Position numbers and translations under genes: made by a program
Source: Molanna angustata
Lineage: Eukaryota > Arthropoda > Insecta > Trichoptera > Molannidae
Length of the DNA stretch: 64,000 bases
Direction of reading: 5' to 3'
Assembly: GCA_963576475.1 (NCBI GenBank)
Contig: OY754980.1
Location: 7,039,018 to 7,103,017 of the forward strand
Part shown: positions 10,301-21,138 of the stretch, piece by piece
How the letters are laid out: each line of letters opens with the position of its first letter
Position numbering within the stretch: position 1 is the first letter of the stretch
The notes under the pieces: model-generated
What the model saw: the letters and a program-made list of their open reading frames with translations, nothing else
What the model was told of the DNA's origin: nothing
The model's database searches: none

Positions 10301-13300
10301 ATTTCTTCTTTTTTCGTAATTGGAATACGGACGCTAATTTCTTTTTTTATATCATCGACCATTTTGTATATTACATTGTACGGTCTATAAACAATATTTT
10401 TTTCTTTAATTATCTTTTTGATATTTTCCGTACACGCAACATTGAAACTATAAATAATAGCACCGAATGCATCGGCCATTTCCACGTCTGTTTCGCAGAG
10501 GTTTCCAATACCGTAATGTACAATGTCCAATTTGCACTGGTCGTGATGGTCGTAAGTTTCTAGAACATCCAATATGGCTTCTACTGTACCGTCCACATCA
10601 CCTGGAAAATAAACAATGGATTTGTTAAATTACTTAAATTCTATATAATATGCAGGTTTGCCCAAGTATAGAACGCAGCTGCGAGGCTTGTAATAATAAT
10701 AATAAACACTTCCTTACACCCTGCACAACACATGTGGCGAGTGGCTGAACTGCGCCAGAAATATTCAGGGGTGACATCAGTGCGAGACACTGTCACCTCA
10801 TTTATAAGGACTGTTGCTTTCATTGTTTACAAATAAACTAATTTCTCCATAGATGGCGTTTTTTTGTTACTTCATAGGTGGCAATAGTATCATTCCTTAT
10901 TTTCAGGTGAATTGTTACACATAATTCAAATATATAGAACTTTCAAAAATTACATTGGGAACTCAATAAGAAGGCATAATTAGTGAATGTTGTGCAAGCG
11001 CATAAAGTGATCACATAAATCAGCCCATAACAGGTCGTAACCCTGTAGGTGCCTAGAGTTCCTGGTTCTTCTATAATATCCCAACTCTATTGAGATCTTA
11101 AAAAGTTTGTCAGTAAAAATATCAAATTTTAGGTTTCACGAGCTTGGAGTCAATTTGAAATATTTGACAGTCAAAAAAATTGAGAAACACTAATCAGATA
11201 TCTTTCAAAATCTAATGGGGTTGAAGAGAGTTTTAGATATATAAATTTGAAAAGAATCGAATGAATACTTTAGTCTATAATCGATAAAGTAAAATAAACA
11301 CGCCGTACATAGTACATAGCACACACATACAGATACATTGTGATAAATCTTTCAGAATACATATTATTATTATTAATGCTGCTATGAAATAATTACAAAG
11401 AGTTTTATAATACCAATCCTGTTTTATTATATATTTTTTATGCTAAATTAAGTATTTAGAGTACCTTTAACGACAATATGTAGAATAGGTTCATTAGATT
11501 CAATAAACATCTTCTGTCTCGGTCCATCTGGTCTCAGTTTAAACCTTCCCATGAGACGTTTCTTCTCCAGTCCAGCTCTGTATACTTTTTGGTGTTCTAA
11601 TTCTTTATTCTCTATGATTTTACTATCCACTTCTTGTTTCTCTTGCATTCTGCGGTGTTGGCGCACTTTCATCACTTTGTGTGCCAGTTTCTAGAATAAT
11701 TTAGATTTATTAATAGTCTTTTCCTCAACTATCAAGACTGATTAGTATTTGAAGTAAAGTAAAAAGAATGAAATACAAATTTAACATCAATAAAAATAAA
11801 TACTTATCAATCAAAATGGATTTTCACTAAATTTACACAGAAAATCTAGAATTATATAAATGAATAATGTTTTGATTTGGTGCAAGATTATATTAAATAA
11901 TGACCTCGGATGGCACTTCTATGATGTCATCTCCGGCAGCTGGTAATTCCCTCCAACCCAGCAGTTGCACGGGTGTAGCCGGGGGAGCCTCAGATATGGG
12001 ACTACCATCTTCAGAGAACATGATTCGCGTCCTGGCCCATCCCATACCGGCCACCAGTACACATCCTCTACGTAGTGTACCACGTTGGACTATTACGGTT
12101 GCCAACTTTCTGAAAATGTTTTAATCATAATAAATATCAACAAAACACCAAGGGCACTCGCACATTATACTATTTAATCGGCAGAAAGTTTGGTTAGGCT
12201 CTTAATCAGTATAAAGATGTATACAACTGCGCATATTAAATAAATAAATAAATAAATATTGCAACGATTCATTGTCAACCGATCTAACATAAAAATTAGC
12301 AAGCAGTCCAACCTGAACAAACTATCGGTCAATTAAAAAGTCTGTAATGCGCATTTGCGCAAGTGCCCCAAAGACTAGTCACTAAAAGAATATGTATATT
12401 TATATAATATTTATTTGAAGGATGTTGTTTGTTTTAACACACAAACCTTGGGACATTTGATCCTGATCCATCCATACTTATTATAAGTATGCATTCATAC
12501 TTATTACAAGTGTGCTTTAATGAAGAAATAAGGCTGCCGGGGATTTGTTTTCAAACAATCTTGTAACGCCATCTATTAAGATTATTATTTATCTACAATT
12601 CTGGCGCAGTTCAGGGACGACATATATGTCAAGGCATTGTCACCTCATTTATAAGGACTGTTGCTTTCATTGTAACCAAACTAATTTCACAATAGATCGT
12701 ATTACAAAAAAATATTCTTCGTCACTTCATACATGGTGATAGTGTTTTCCGCTTATTCTTAAATAAAAGGATTTTGATGAATGACATTTTATAGAACTTT
12801 CAAAAAGTGGATTGATAGGGAACTCAATAAAAATGCATTATTGGTGAACGTTGTGCAAGTACAGATAAAGTGATCTTATAAATCAGCTGATGACAGGTCA
12901 TAAGACCTGGGCTGTGTTCAGTTACAACACTCAACGTCGGGTGTCAGATGTACTTGAAGTTGCAAATTATGGCATTTTTCACACCAATCTCACTGAACAC
13001 TTTCGAGCGGCGTTTCAATCTGAACACAGCATCAAGCGTTTTAAATGTCATTTATCATACCACAGAAACAAATGGAAGTCATCAAACCACAGATAAAATT
13101 TTGAAGTCAACAGATACTGTAACTGTCAGAGAGATTTTCACCCGACAATTTTACAGAGCATCTCGTGTGTACACTCGACGCTCAATCTGAACACCACAGA
13201 GTGTCTTTCGAGCGTCTGTTTCCGGTCATTATGAATGGCTTAGAGCGTCACTAAGTGCACTCGGCGTTCATTATGAACGCAACCCTGTATGTGCCTTGAT

Positions 13301-16300
13301 TTCCCGTTTCTCCTATTCCAACTTCGTCTCTATCGAGATATGAAAAATTTGTTATAAAAATATCATTTGACTCCTGACAGGGAAAAAATCCAATGTTTGC
13401 ATATATGCAACTATATAAAAATATTCAATTAATATATGTGATTGTTAAGGTAAAAAATTTCAGTCTTGGTGTGTCACAGCTGAGCAGATTTGAAAGAATT
13501 AAAACTTAAGAATCTTTTGTTTGGTTTCAAACAGTTAATTTTTCAGTTTAACTACATATACATATTTACTAGATATTAACAACTAAGTATACAGTCGCTT
13601 GCTAACTAACCTCGTCTAGTACAATGTCACTAAGAAAAATATATAGGTACATATCAATATATTTTTTTTTTGCTTTGATTACCAGTAACCCTTTCCACAA
13701 TCACACTGCTTCCCTAGCAATATATCATTCTATTTCTAACAATCTCTACAGAGTTCATTCAAGAATAATTATTATCAATGGAAAAATCTTATTAATTAAA
13801 CACAGGGGCATGCAAAAAAGAGTACACAAGCAACTAACAGATTGTATCATGATACCCAATATACACAAAATAGAGTACACAAGCAACTAACAGATTGTAT
13901 CATGATACCCAATATACACAAAATAGAGTACACAAGCAACTAACAGATTGTATCATGATACCCAATATACACAAAATAGAGTACACAAGCAACTAACAGA
14001 TTGTATCATGATACCCAATATACACAAAATAGACTAGAATTATGAAAAAAATATATACTTAATTTAAGTAGAACTAAAAATTAAATATATATTTCATAAT
14101 TCTAGTTGATTATGGAGTTCTATCATGAAGTGACAGTTTCAAACCATAGAATAATAATAGTATAGAATACTTTTTAGCCTGCAGGAAACGCAACAGCTTT
14201 ATGTTGACTAATTTGGTCAATATTTTGCTACGAGCATTCAGTAATCATTTGGCCGTCTGCGTGATACGTTCTCCAAATAGGGAATTTAAATTATTTAAGC
14301 AGTCATAACGAGTAGTACTATACGAACAATGTCTACCAGCAGAGTCATACATATATTGACACGAGCCGTACAGAGTCATACATATATTTTCAGCAAGGTA
14401 TTGTATGGGAATGAGTATTCTATAGTTTTATTATTATTCTATGTTTCAAACATTAAAAAAAAAGAAAAAAAAACAAATAAACAGATTTCTAATATAAGTA
14501 ATACATAAAGCTGAATAGTATCGGCAATATCATGAGTGCAATATCAATATCAAATCACCCTCTTTTGGGATCAGTTTGTGCCTCAACGACAACTCCTTCC
14601 ACATGACCCGTCGGATCAGATTTGAGGTTCATCAACTGAGCTTGCAAAACAATCGCCTCAACCAGAGTGTCCAAGTTTGTACCCTTCAGAGCTGATACTG
14701 GAACAGCTTGGACATCACCGCCCAAGTCTTCTACTATCACACCTTGAGTTGACAGCATTCTCTTTGTTGCTTCCTAAAAGATATCCAACAATATACTATT
14801 CCGATAAATCAATTTGAAAAGTATAATTTATATATTTTGCAGGGAAGTCTTCTCTAACTAATTGATAACCCACAATAACAGAAATAAAATAGAAACACTT
14901 TGATGTCCATTTTGAAAATGTGAAGATTTTGGCGTCTATATGGTGTCTTGTTTAGTAACTTAGAAGACGAAGGAAGCGGACCGGTGGCGCCATAGTAGTG
15001 TCTGAGTGAAATAGGACCCTAATAGATCATATTTCCACTTTGTATAAAAGTACAATTTGAAATATACGCTTTGAATGTATAACTGTATTAGTTCAACTGA
15101 GGGAATATTTTTTACGATCATAATTCTAAACAGACAAATGAAACAATTAAAGGAGCTTTAACATTTTTACCTACAATGTCTGCACCAGGCTTGTCAATCT
15201 TGTTGATAGCAACGATAATAGGAACTGGAAAGAAAAAAAAAACATGAAGTTAGAAAATATTATATTTTAAATAGACAAAGATATTTGTGCTAAAGCCATT
15301 TTGAACTGTTTTATCTACCAGTTCCTTGTACTTGTTTAGCTTGTATTGGTGGTCTTTTGGAATATTTGTGTCCCATGGAACAGTCAGCTCCACATAAATA
15401 ACTCTTCAATGAAAGAGAGTACATTGTCAAATCAGGCCTAAGAGATGAGATGCAGATTTCCTTTGGAAAGGTATATATCTCTCTGCTCTCGTATCCATCA
15501 GGATATTCCAGTCACCTGACATCTTAATTATTGGTACTAATTTCTTTGTTGTAGGTCTGACTTCTTGTCCCAGTTTTACGAATGTTACAACTAATTGCTT
15601 CAGTGTGGTTAATCTTTTGATGACTCTTGCCACCGCAAAGTGGAAGCCTCTCTCACAATTTCAAGCACCTTATAGCGTCTTTATGAGAACCTTTCCTCCT
15701 GTAGTGCTACAATTGAGAAATTTGTCAAATTAAGACTCAGTACCACGTTGGAAAATGGTCTGACCAAGAGATCATAGACATGCATTTATAGCACCACGTT
15801 TCGAAGGCAGACAGACTTCCGGACTCTCTCCGGCTGATGGTACACGTTTCGCTGTCATACAGCAGCACTCTCCAGACAAGAGTTTTAACCAAGTAATTCC
15901 AAACATTTTGTACTCATTTATAGTATTCTAAATTGTTTATAATTTAGATGGCAGATTGATTTTAAATAATTGTGAATCATGATTTACCTCCAGCTTCCTT
16001 AGCCATCCTTATAGACTCAACAGTCTGTTCCATGACCCCATCATCAGCTGCCACAACAAGCACCACCATATCTGTAACATTGGCTCCTCGAGCTCTCATC
16101 GCTGAGAATGCGGCATGACCTGGTGTGTCTAGGAATGTAACTGGTTCGCCACTTTCTAAGCAAACTGAAATTAGACACAAATCTGTTTAGAAGCCCAAGA
16201 ATTTCATATTTTATAAGTCTCAAAAATAAATTTATGATAAACATAGAAGTTTCACTGAACTTGTATATCATTGCCGTGAAGTGGTGAACTGAGTCAAGCC

Positions 16301-19300
16301 ACAATTTAGGTAAAAATGAATTAAGATTGGCATGTTGTTCTGAAGTATAAACTGCATAAGAGTGAAAAGGTCTATGATGAAAAAACATTCTAAAGGTGAA
16401 AATAAAAGTAAAGTGAAAGAAATTATGTACTTAACATTTTAGTACCTAGAATATTATTGACTATATACTAGTTGCATGTAACACATGAGATCCAACTATC
16501 GATGGCTATAGTATGTATAATTGAAGAATACGTACCAAACTATAAACACTTAAACACAAATTAATAAAAATATTGTAAGATATTTTGTTTTATTTATAAA
16601 ACATGTAGGTATATATGTCAAGATAGGACAGTATGGAGGTCAGTCCTTTTCTCCTACCCAGAATATGAAAACAGCATGATGGTATGTATGTATCTTTGGA
16701 GATTGCACAAACTATTAAGTCACCTTAGATATTGTGTATAAAACGATGTCGTCACTAAATTAAATTTTTATAAAAATTGTTAGAGATGTACTGCTACAAT
16801 TGTCATATTTTTTATAGAAAATTAAATTATCTAGTTGGGGTGTTTCGGCTTTTTTTCGATATTTTTAAAAACTTTGGAAATTTAGGCAGTTAAACACAAA
16901 TATTTATCATAAAAAAAATGTTTGAGAAACTCTGGAACTTAAAAAAAAAACAAATTTGAGATTTTGAAATTGTCTATATTTATACCAATTTTCAGTGTTC
17001 TAGCTTTTATGGTTTTTGAGATATATGGAAAAATAAAGTAAAAATTCAAGAATTGATAACCTCTGACTGAAACAAAATTCAAAATTCTGAGAATTAAAGC
17101 TTTGTAGGCCTATAACTATCTATATTATTATTATGAAATTTTAGGCTCCGTGCATTGATCGGATCAAAAGTTATGAGGGGGGGACACAGACACTGCAAAG
17201 CCTCTAAGTTGGTGTTTTTTTGGCGTCAAAAGTTTTAAAAACCATGAAAAATATAGACCTGGCATACAAATCTCATTTATATTGGCTTGACACTTTGTCG
17301 TTATGTTAAAGAGAAATGAATTCTCTTGAACAAATCGACAGTTGGATAATTGTACTTTTTAGAATCAATACAGAATTGATCATAACATGCTATTCAGAAT
17401 TATATGTCAATGTTAAATCATGGTATGTAGTTTAAATGTATAGTAGTTATTCCTCAAAACTTTGACAGACATTACCTGAAAACAAAGGTTGTGTGGATTA
17501 ACTCAGTTCACCACTACAGGCCACAAATTGAAGTTTTAATTACAAATAAAATGATCTCATAAATAATAATTGTAATCTATAAAAAAAATTAGTTATGTAT
17601 GCATTACCTGAAAAGGCACCAATGTGTTGTGTGATTCCCCCAAATTCTTGATCAACAACTCTGGTATGTCGTAATGAGTCCAACAAAGTAGTTTTACCAT
17701 GATCCACATGACCCATCACAGTAACAACAGGAGGACGTGGTTGAAGATTTTCTATTGGAGGTGGAGGTGCTCTAAATACATCCTGTTCTTCCTACAATTA
17801 CATAACAATAAATTAAGAAATACTCATTATTCAAGAAACCATAAATTTCTTTGTGCTAATAAGAAATATTCACAAAATAATAATATTGATAAATGAAAAT
17901 GGTGAAATGATCGTCCTTATAACAGGAATAAAATTCATAGAACTATTAATGTGTTTTGATTTTCAACCTATATAATCAGCAGTCCTAATATATTATAGAA
18001 CTCCATAAGATAATTATATCCATGATATGGGTAAACATGATAGTTTTGATTACGACGGTTGACCAGACTTACCCCCCCTGTCAAATGGTGAAATCAAAAC
18101 CCTTATGATTACCCATATCATGGATACAATTATCATATGGAGTTCTATAATATCCTAACATATTATAGAACTCCATAATTATATCCATGATATAGGTAAA
18201 CATGGATGGTTTTGTTTCCGACAGTTGTCCAAATTTGCCCCCCAGTTGTAACTTATGAAATAAGAGTTTAAATAAATTAAACATTAGTTAAATCATTAAA
18301 TGATAAATTAAAATGTGGAATATCACATACATAATATGTTTTACCACTGCATAGGGAATGTTCTTTTTGAATTAATTTTTGTTTTTGATTCAAAAATAGT
18401 AAAATATTGGAAAAATTGAAAATAAAACACAAACTTTGTAAATACTTCTACAAAGTTACTAGAACGCCGAGTTCGAAGAATTAAAATATTGGCTCGTTCA
18501 GTTCATAAATATCACTCTTCAAAGCTATCAAAATGAAGTATGAGGGTGATGCCAATTAATAGATATTTTTTTAGCCTTTTCAAATCATTATACTTTGTAA
18601 TAATTCATGCATCAACAAAAAATGTGTTGATTAATCAAATATATATAACAAACCTCTTGGTTTAAATCTTCTTCATCTGGTTTAGAAACGATCCTAAATT
18701 TATGTCCAGTTAATTTGACAATGTCCTTTAAAACTTGAGGGTTATCAATAATTGATGTTTCTTTTGTGTAATTGATAGAATTATCAACGTACATCATCGA
18801 TTCAAATATGTGTTCTGAAAAATCACGAGTACAGGGAAATTAATATATAACAGAATGCTTTTTGAATCTATCTACAGATCAGCAATTATTATATAGGTAT
18901 TATATTCCTGAATGAGGTAATTATAGAGAATGATACATGGTGCATATATTGCATGGAAAATGCACATATCTGAGCTAAGTATACCACAACAGCAGATAGA
19001 CTAAAGGACGAGATTTAGGTCTATAGGTCAAGGAAGAAAATTGATATCACAATGAACGTTTATATCATCGTCTAATCACAAAGTATGGCAACTCATTTTT
19101 AGTAATTCACAAATCATAGGATAATAAATTATGACATAAAAAACTTTATTAAAAAAATGTTTTTTCATATTTCGTGCAAGGTACATTGTCAGAATAATGC
19201 TCTATAAGGACCACCCTTAGTTTCAACCTAGTGAGCAAATAATCAAAGTAAACAAATAGAAGAAAATCTACTATTTAATTGGTCAATAAACAAAATTTAT

Positions 19301-20332
19301 TGGAAAAAGTTAATATATAAAAAATATTGTTTTTCAATCAGTGATGTCTCGCATTGCAAGAATGAGATACATATTATTGTATTAATATTTCTATATGTAT
19401 AAAACATTTGTATATGATAAAAATTATGAATACTTACCAGTGTCCTTTCCAATAGCCTTTGCAATATCAGCAACAGTCATGTTCCTCCAAATGTCTATAA
19501 CTTGTGACTGACTTTTTCCTTTGGGTGCGTATCGAATTACTCTTCTACCGCTATTTTCAACAGCCTGATAAAAAGAACATTCATTTAAACAAGATATTTG
19601 CCATAAATTAAAATAACAAGTAATTTTCAAATTCTTAAGTCCTTTCAAGGTTTTCTGGTGAATAGTAATTTATATTTTTCCTATGCTATATTTTTATGTG
19701 ATATACGAAGATTTTCCTAAACAATATTAAAAAAACGTGCTAAGTAGATCTTATGCATGTTTGCCTCATTGTGCAGTTTAAATGTAATTTTAATTTGATT
19801 TATATTGAAAAAAAGGATTATTGCAATCAAAACCTATTTAAATGTGATGTGAAATGAAGCAATATGTGCAGGTCAAACAGTGTACTTGATTCTTATTAAC
19901 ACCTACATAATATTTTATTAAAACATACATAGTTTATAGCCATTATATAAACAAAAACATACAAAAACACTAAGATACATAACCTTTTCTTCTGAACTTT
20001 TTCGTTTTTTAAATAACATTGGAGAATTGTGGAAATATCTACATAAAACACATGGAACATAGCTTCTGTTAGAATTATTCGTGAAAATTCTAGAAAAGAA
20101 ATAATCTTTCAAAACACTTGACGAATTTCTGTAAAAGAAAAGATAACCTCAATTATTAAAATAACATAAAATTACAATCAATACATATGTAGAATAAAAA
20201 CTATAAGATAAATTATTGTTTAAATAATTAAAGGAAATTAAAAATTATTCCGTATTTGATAATTATAAACCATTGTGATAATTATATACATATTTACTTG
20301 AGAATAATTCCTCTTCTGATGACAGATGCCAT
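7389..20332 (-). CDS. MTIF2: Mitochondrial translation initiation factor IF-2
   Basis: GTPase that brings initiator fMet-tRNA to the mitochondrial small ribosomal subunit. Thirteen exons join with consistent phases: 20298-20332, 19984-20128, 19438-19564, 18654-18814, 17608-17791, 15988-16164, 15175-15224, 14559-14773, 11905-12109, 11465-11690, 10296-10601, 9083-9223, 7389-7564. They give 715 aa, close to the usual vertebrate length (about 727). G1 GHVDHGKT (residues 183-190), G3 DTPGH (230-234), G4 NKID (284-287) and G5 SAL (320-322) are intact. The C-terminal domains include [12 protein letters not shown] and end WNPPGF. The Arg-rich N-terminus ([11 protein letters not shown]) fits a mitochondrial presequence. 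Two donors are weak (exon 2 GTTATG, exon 9 GTCATT); exon 7 uses GTAGGT, the only choice that keeps frame. Introns are full of mobile-element debris but all exons look intact. Divergent to the mARC gene. Product identity is very secure; exon 1 is slightly less so. Confidence 0.94.
7858..8043 (+). mobile_element. tRNA-derived SINE, family B, copy 1
   Basis: The tRNA-like head has a box A (TGGCAGAGCGGTTAGCGCG) and a box B (GAGTTCGAATCCT), followed by a constant body (GCACAAGCATTTATTTGCTT, GGACATATTCATTTTTT) and an A-rich tail. In the better-preserved copies the anticodon-loop region reads CTAGTAA, suggesting a tRNA-Thr(AGT) ancestor (inference). It lies in the last intron of mtIF2. Other copies: 10,032-10,213, 31,189-31,362, 61,347-61,526. 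Confidence 0.85.
8245..8580 (-). pseudogene. Non-LTR reverse transcriptase C-terminal relic
   Basis: The minus strand reads [16 protein letters not shown], then frame breaks, then a [16 protein letters not shown] zinc-like motif and DLWQANDYY. The C-x-C-x7-H-x4-C arrangement followed by a D-L-W-x-A-N type sequence is typical of the C-terminal tail of jockey-like insect LINE polyproteins. It lies inside an mtIF2 intron, truncated and frameshifted. Confidence 0.6.
9718..10261 (-). mobile_element. Tigger/pogo-type DNA transposon relic, split by a SINE
   Basis: The ends are inverted repeats of the type CAGTGGAACCTC...GAGCA (left AAGTGGAACCTCTCATAGCG, right inverse CAGTGGAACCTCCCTTAACG), each next to TA, the usual Tc1/mariner/pogo target. 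The minus strand encodes a transposase N-terminus: [16 protein letters not shown], then in another frame [20 protein letters not shown] and [16 protein letters not shown], a CENP-B/pogo-like helix-turn-helix. A frameshift separates the two parts and the rest of the transposase is missing. A family B SINE sits inside, so the transposon is older than the SINE. Lies in mtIF2 intron 11. Confidence 0.75.
10032..10213 (-). mobile_element. tRNA-derived SINE, family B, copy 2 (nested in Tigger relic)
   Basis: The reverse complement carries GGGTCGATGGCAGAGTGG, GGTTAGCGCATTGGGTTAG, GAGTTCGAATCCTGCCTCGA and an A-rich tail (a T run at 10,033-10,048 on the plus strand). Confidence 0.85.
10645..11140. repeat. 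Dispersed repeat D, copy 1, next to a SINE C tail fragment
   Basis: 10,695-10,745 resembles the 3' part of SINE C (TAATAATAATAAACACTT, ACACCCTGCACAACA, GTGGCGAGT). From about 10,785, CACCTCATTTATAAGGACTG and onward through GGAACTCAATAAGAA and GTTGTGCAAG to CCCTGTAGGTGCC is shared with 12,597-13,375. Lies in mtIF2 intron 10. This copy lacks the insertion found at 12,910 in copy 2. Confidence 0.6.
12597..13375. repeat. Dispersed repeat D, copy 2, interrupted by a MITE
   Basis: Matches 10,785-11,125 (CACCTCATTTATAAGGACTG, GGAACTCAATAA, GAACGTTGTGCAAG) up to about 12,909 and resumes at about 13,280 with CCCTGTATGTGCC. The break corresponds to an inserted element. Function unknown; non-coding. 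Confidence 0.6.
12910..13283. mobile_element. Non-autonomous TIR element (family N, copy 1)
   Basis: Starts GGGCTGTGTTCAGTTACAAC, contains AACACTTTCGAGCGGCGTTT and GTGTCTTTCGAGCGTCTGTT, and ends with GTGCACTCGGCGTTCATTAT. It is homologous to 49,253-49,770 in POLA2. Copy 1 of repeat D shows the empty site. The short open frames inside are in different registers and are not conserved in the other copy. Confidence 0.6.
13821..14032 (+). repeat. 53-bp tandem array, four near-identical copies
   Basis: Units start AGTACACAAGCAACTAACAG at 13,821, 13,874, 13,927 and 13,980, exactly 53 bp apart. Each contains the perfect 12-bp palindrome GTATCATGATAC. Near-identity implies a recent expansion. Lies in mtIF2 intron 8. 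Confidence 0.9.
14034..14105. repeat. Hairpin-forming inverted repeat
   Basis: Arms CTAGAATTATGAAA (14,034-14,047) and TTTCATAATTCTAG (14,092-14,105) are perfect complements around an AT-rich centre, directly abutting the 53-bp array. Confidence 0.7.
14136..14451. mobile_element. MITE-like element with ~35-bp inverted ends
   Basis: The left end GTTTCAAACCATAGAATAAT...TATAGAATAC is mirrored at the right by GTATTCTATAG...ATTATTCTATGTTTCAAAC. The interior has a short direct repeat (AGAGTCATACATATAT twice). No coding capacity. Confidence 0.6.
15285..15690 (-). pseudogene. RLE-type LINE relic, second copy
   Basis: Nucleotide-level homologue of 6,090-6,480 in the same strand orientation (shared CAGTTCCTTGTACTTGTTTA and TCCCATGGAACAGTCAGCTC). 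The minus-strand frame at 15,427-15,633 matches the [14 protein letters not shown] region of copy 1, with a small insertion. In an mtIF2 intron; non-functional. Confidence 0.65.
15735..15895 (-). pseudogene. RTE-like LINE reverse transcriptase fragment
   Basis: The minus strand reads, over frame breaks, [19 protein letters not shown] and [19 protein letters not shown]. This matches the well-known RTE-clade segment after the RT core (Y-x-S-E-T-W-T and F-E-x-W-C-Y-R-R-M-L). It adjoins the RLE relic. Confidence 0.6.
16468..17346 (-). mobile_element. Non-autonomous Helitron-type element H1 (old copy)
   Basis: In element orientation (minus) it starts TCCAACTGTCGATTTG after an A and ends with CATGTGTTACATG hairpin, CAA, CTAG before a T. 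The copy is clearly more diverged than the mARC-intron copies and its central CA microsatellite is reduced. Lies in mtIF2 intron 5. Confidence 0.75.
17975..18243. mobile_element. Palindromic MITE family M, compound copy 2
   Basis: A right half (ending ACCAGACTTACCCCCCCTG near 18,080) is followed by a full unit (AAATGGTGAAATCAAAACCC to AAATTTGCCCCCCAG). Shared core: CATATCATGGATA and GAGTTCTATAAT. Lies in mtIF2 intron 4. Confidence 0.65.
18815..19437. other. mtIF2 intron 3, nothing recognised
   Basis: AT-rich intron with no element ends, no internal repeats and no coding similarity that I could see. The same applies to mtIF2 introns 2 (19,565-19,983) and 1 (20,129-20,297). Confidence 0.4.
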
Positions 20333-21138
20333 TTTACCGAAGACAGATCATAGAAATCTGTAGATATTGTAGATAAGATTATCAAATAAATTTATTCAAT
20401 ATCTATGGATTTACAATTAAATTTTAGGGATGCAATGATCCCGGGATTTGCTGATCCCGAATATCTTATAATTTGCTTCCAATATTTGATTATGTAATTA
20501 AATAAAAAATAACGACAGGGAAAATAATTATGATCAGAACGGGACAAACGTTCTTTGTCGAGTTACATGCTAATAACAAGGCATGGAAATACAGAATAAA
20601 AAATATCTGAATATTTGGACACCCCTACATTTGGTGCGATCCGTTTAATAATAAATATGCTTATTAAAATGGACAATTTGTAAATAATGTAAATCGTGAT
20701 CAACATTCAAAACATGTCAAATCATTGTTTTTCGTTTTGAGCAAGCTATTTTCTTTTTAATGACAGGCCCACATTAATACAAGGGCCCGTGATCCAAGTC
20801 ACCACCCCTTTCAAGCGAGATATACCGCGATAGTTTTTACACAAAATTGGCCAAGTAATAATATGACTTGATAATGGCAGCAACAAAAAATCACACGGAT
20901 AAACGGATTGTACAATACATAATATGCGTATTTTTATTTAAAGTACCCACTTTACATTTATAAGTATGTATAGTGCACTAGTGGTGATGACCTTGAACAT
21001 TATTATTGTCAATAAATTGATAAATAGATGTAAACCTGTTTAATGTTTAGTATTCTAGTGTGTACATTGTAAGATATTACGGTTTGTTAAACTTTCGTAT
21101 GAAATTTTATATTTACGTTGTTACGTTTGGTGCTTATC
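20333..21138. promoter_or_regulatory. Divergent intergenic region between mtIF2 and mARC
   Basis: 806 bp separate the start codon of mtIF2 (minus) from the proposed start of mARC (plus), so both promoters should lie here. AT-rich; one GC-richer patch at about 20,785-20,830 (GGGCCCGTGATCC). No TATA box or known factor site can be assigned with confidence. Promoter role is inference from gene arrangement. Confidence 0.45.

Noticed and set aside
12948..13190. 80-aa frame in the family N MITE
   Set aside because: Not conserved in the second copy of the element and overlaps another frame.
13821..14032. CRISPR-like array
   Set aside because: The 53-bp units are contiguous without unique spacers, in a eukaryotic intron.
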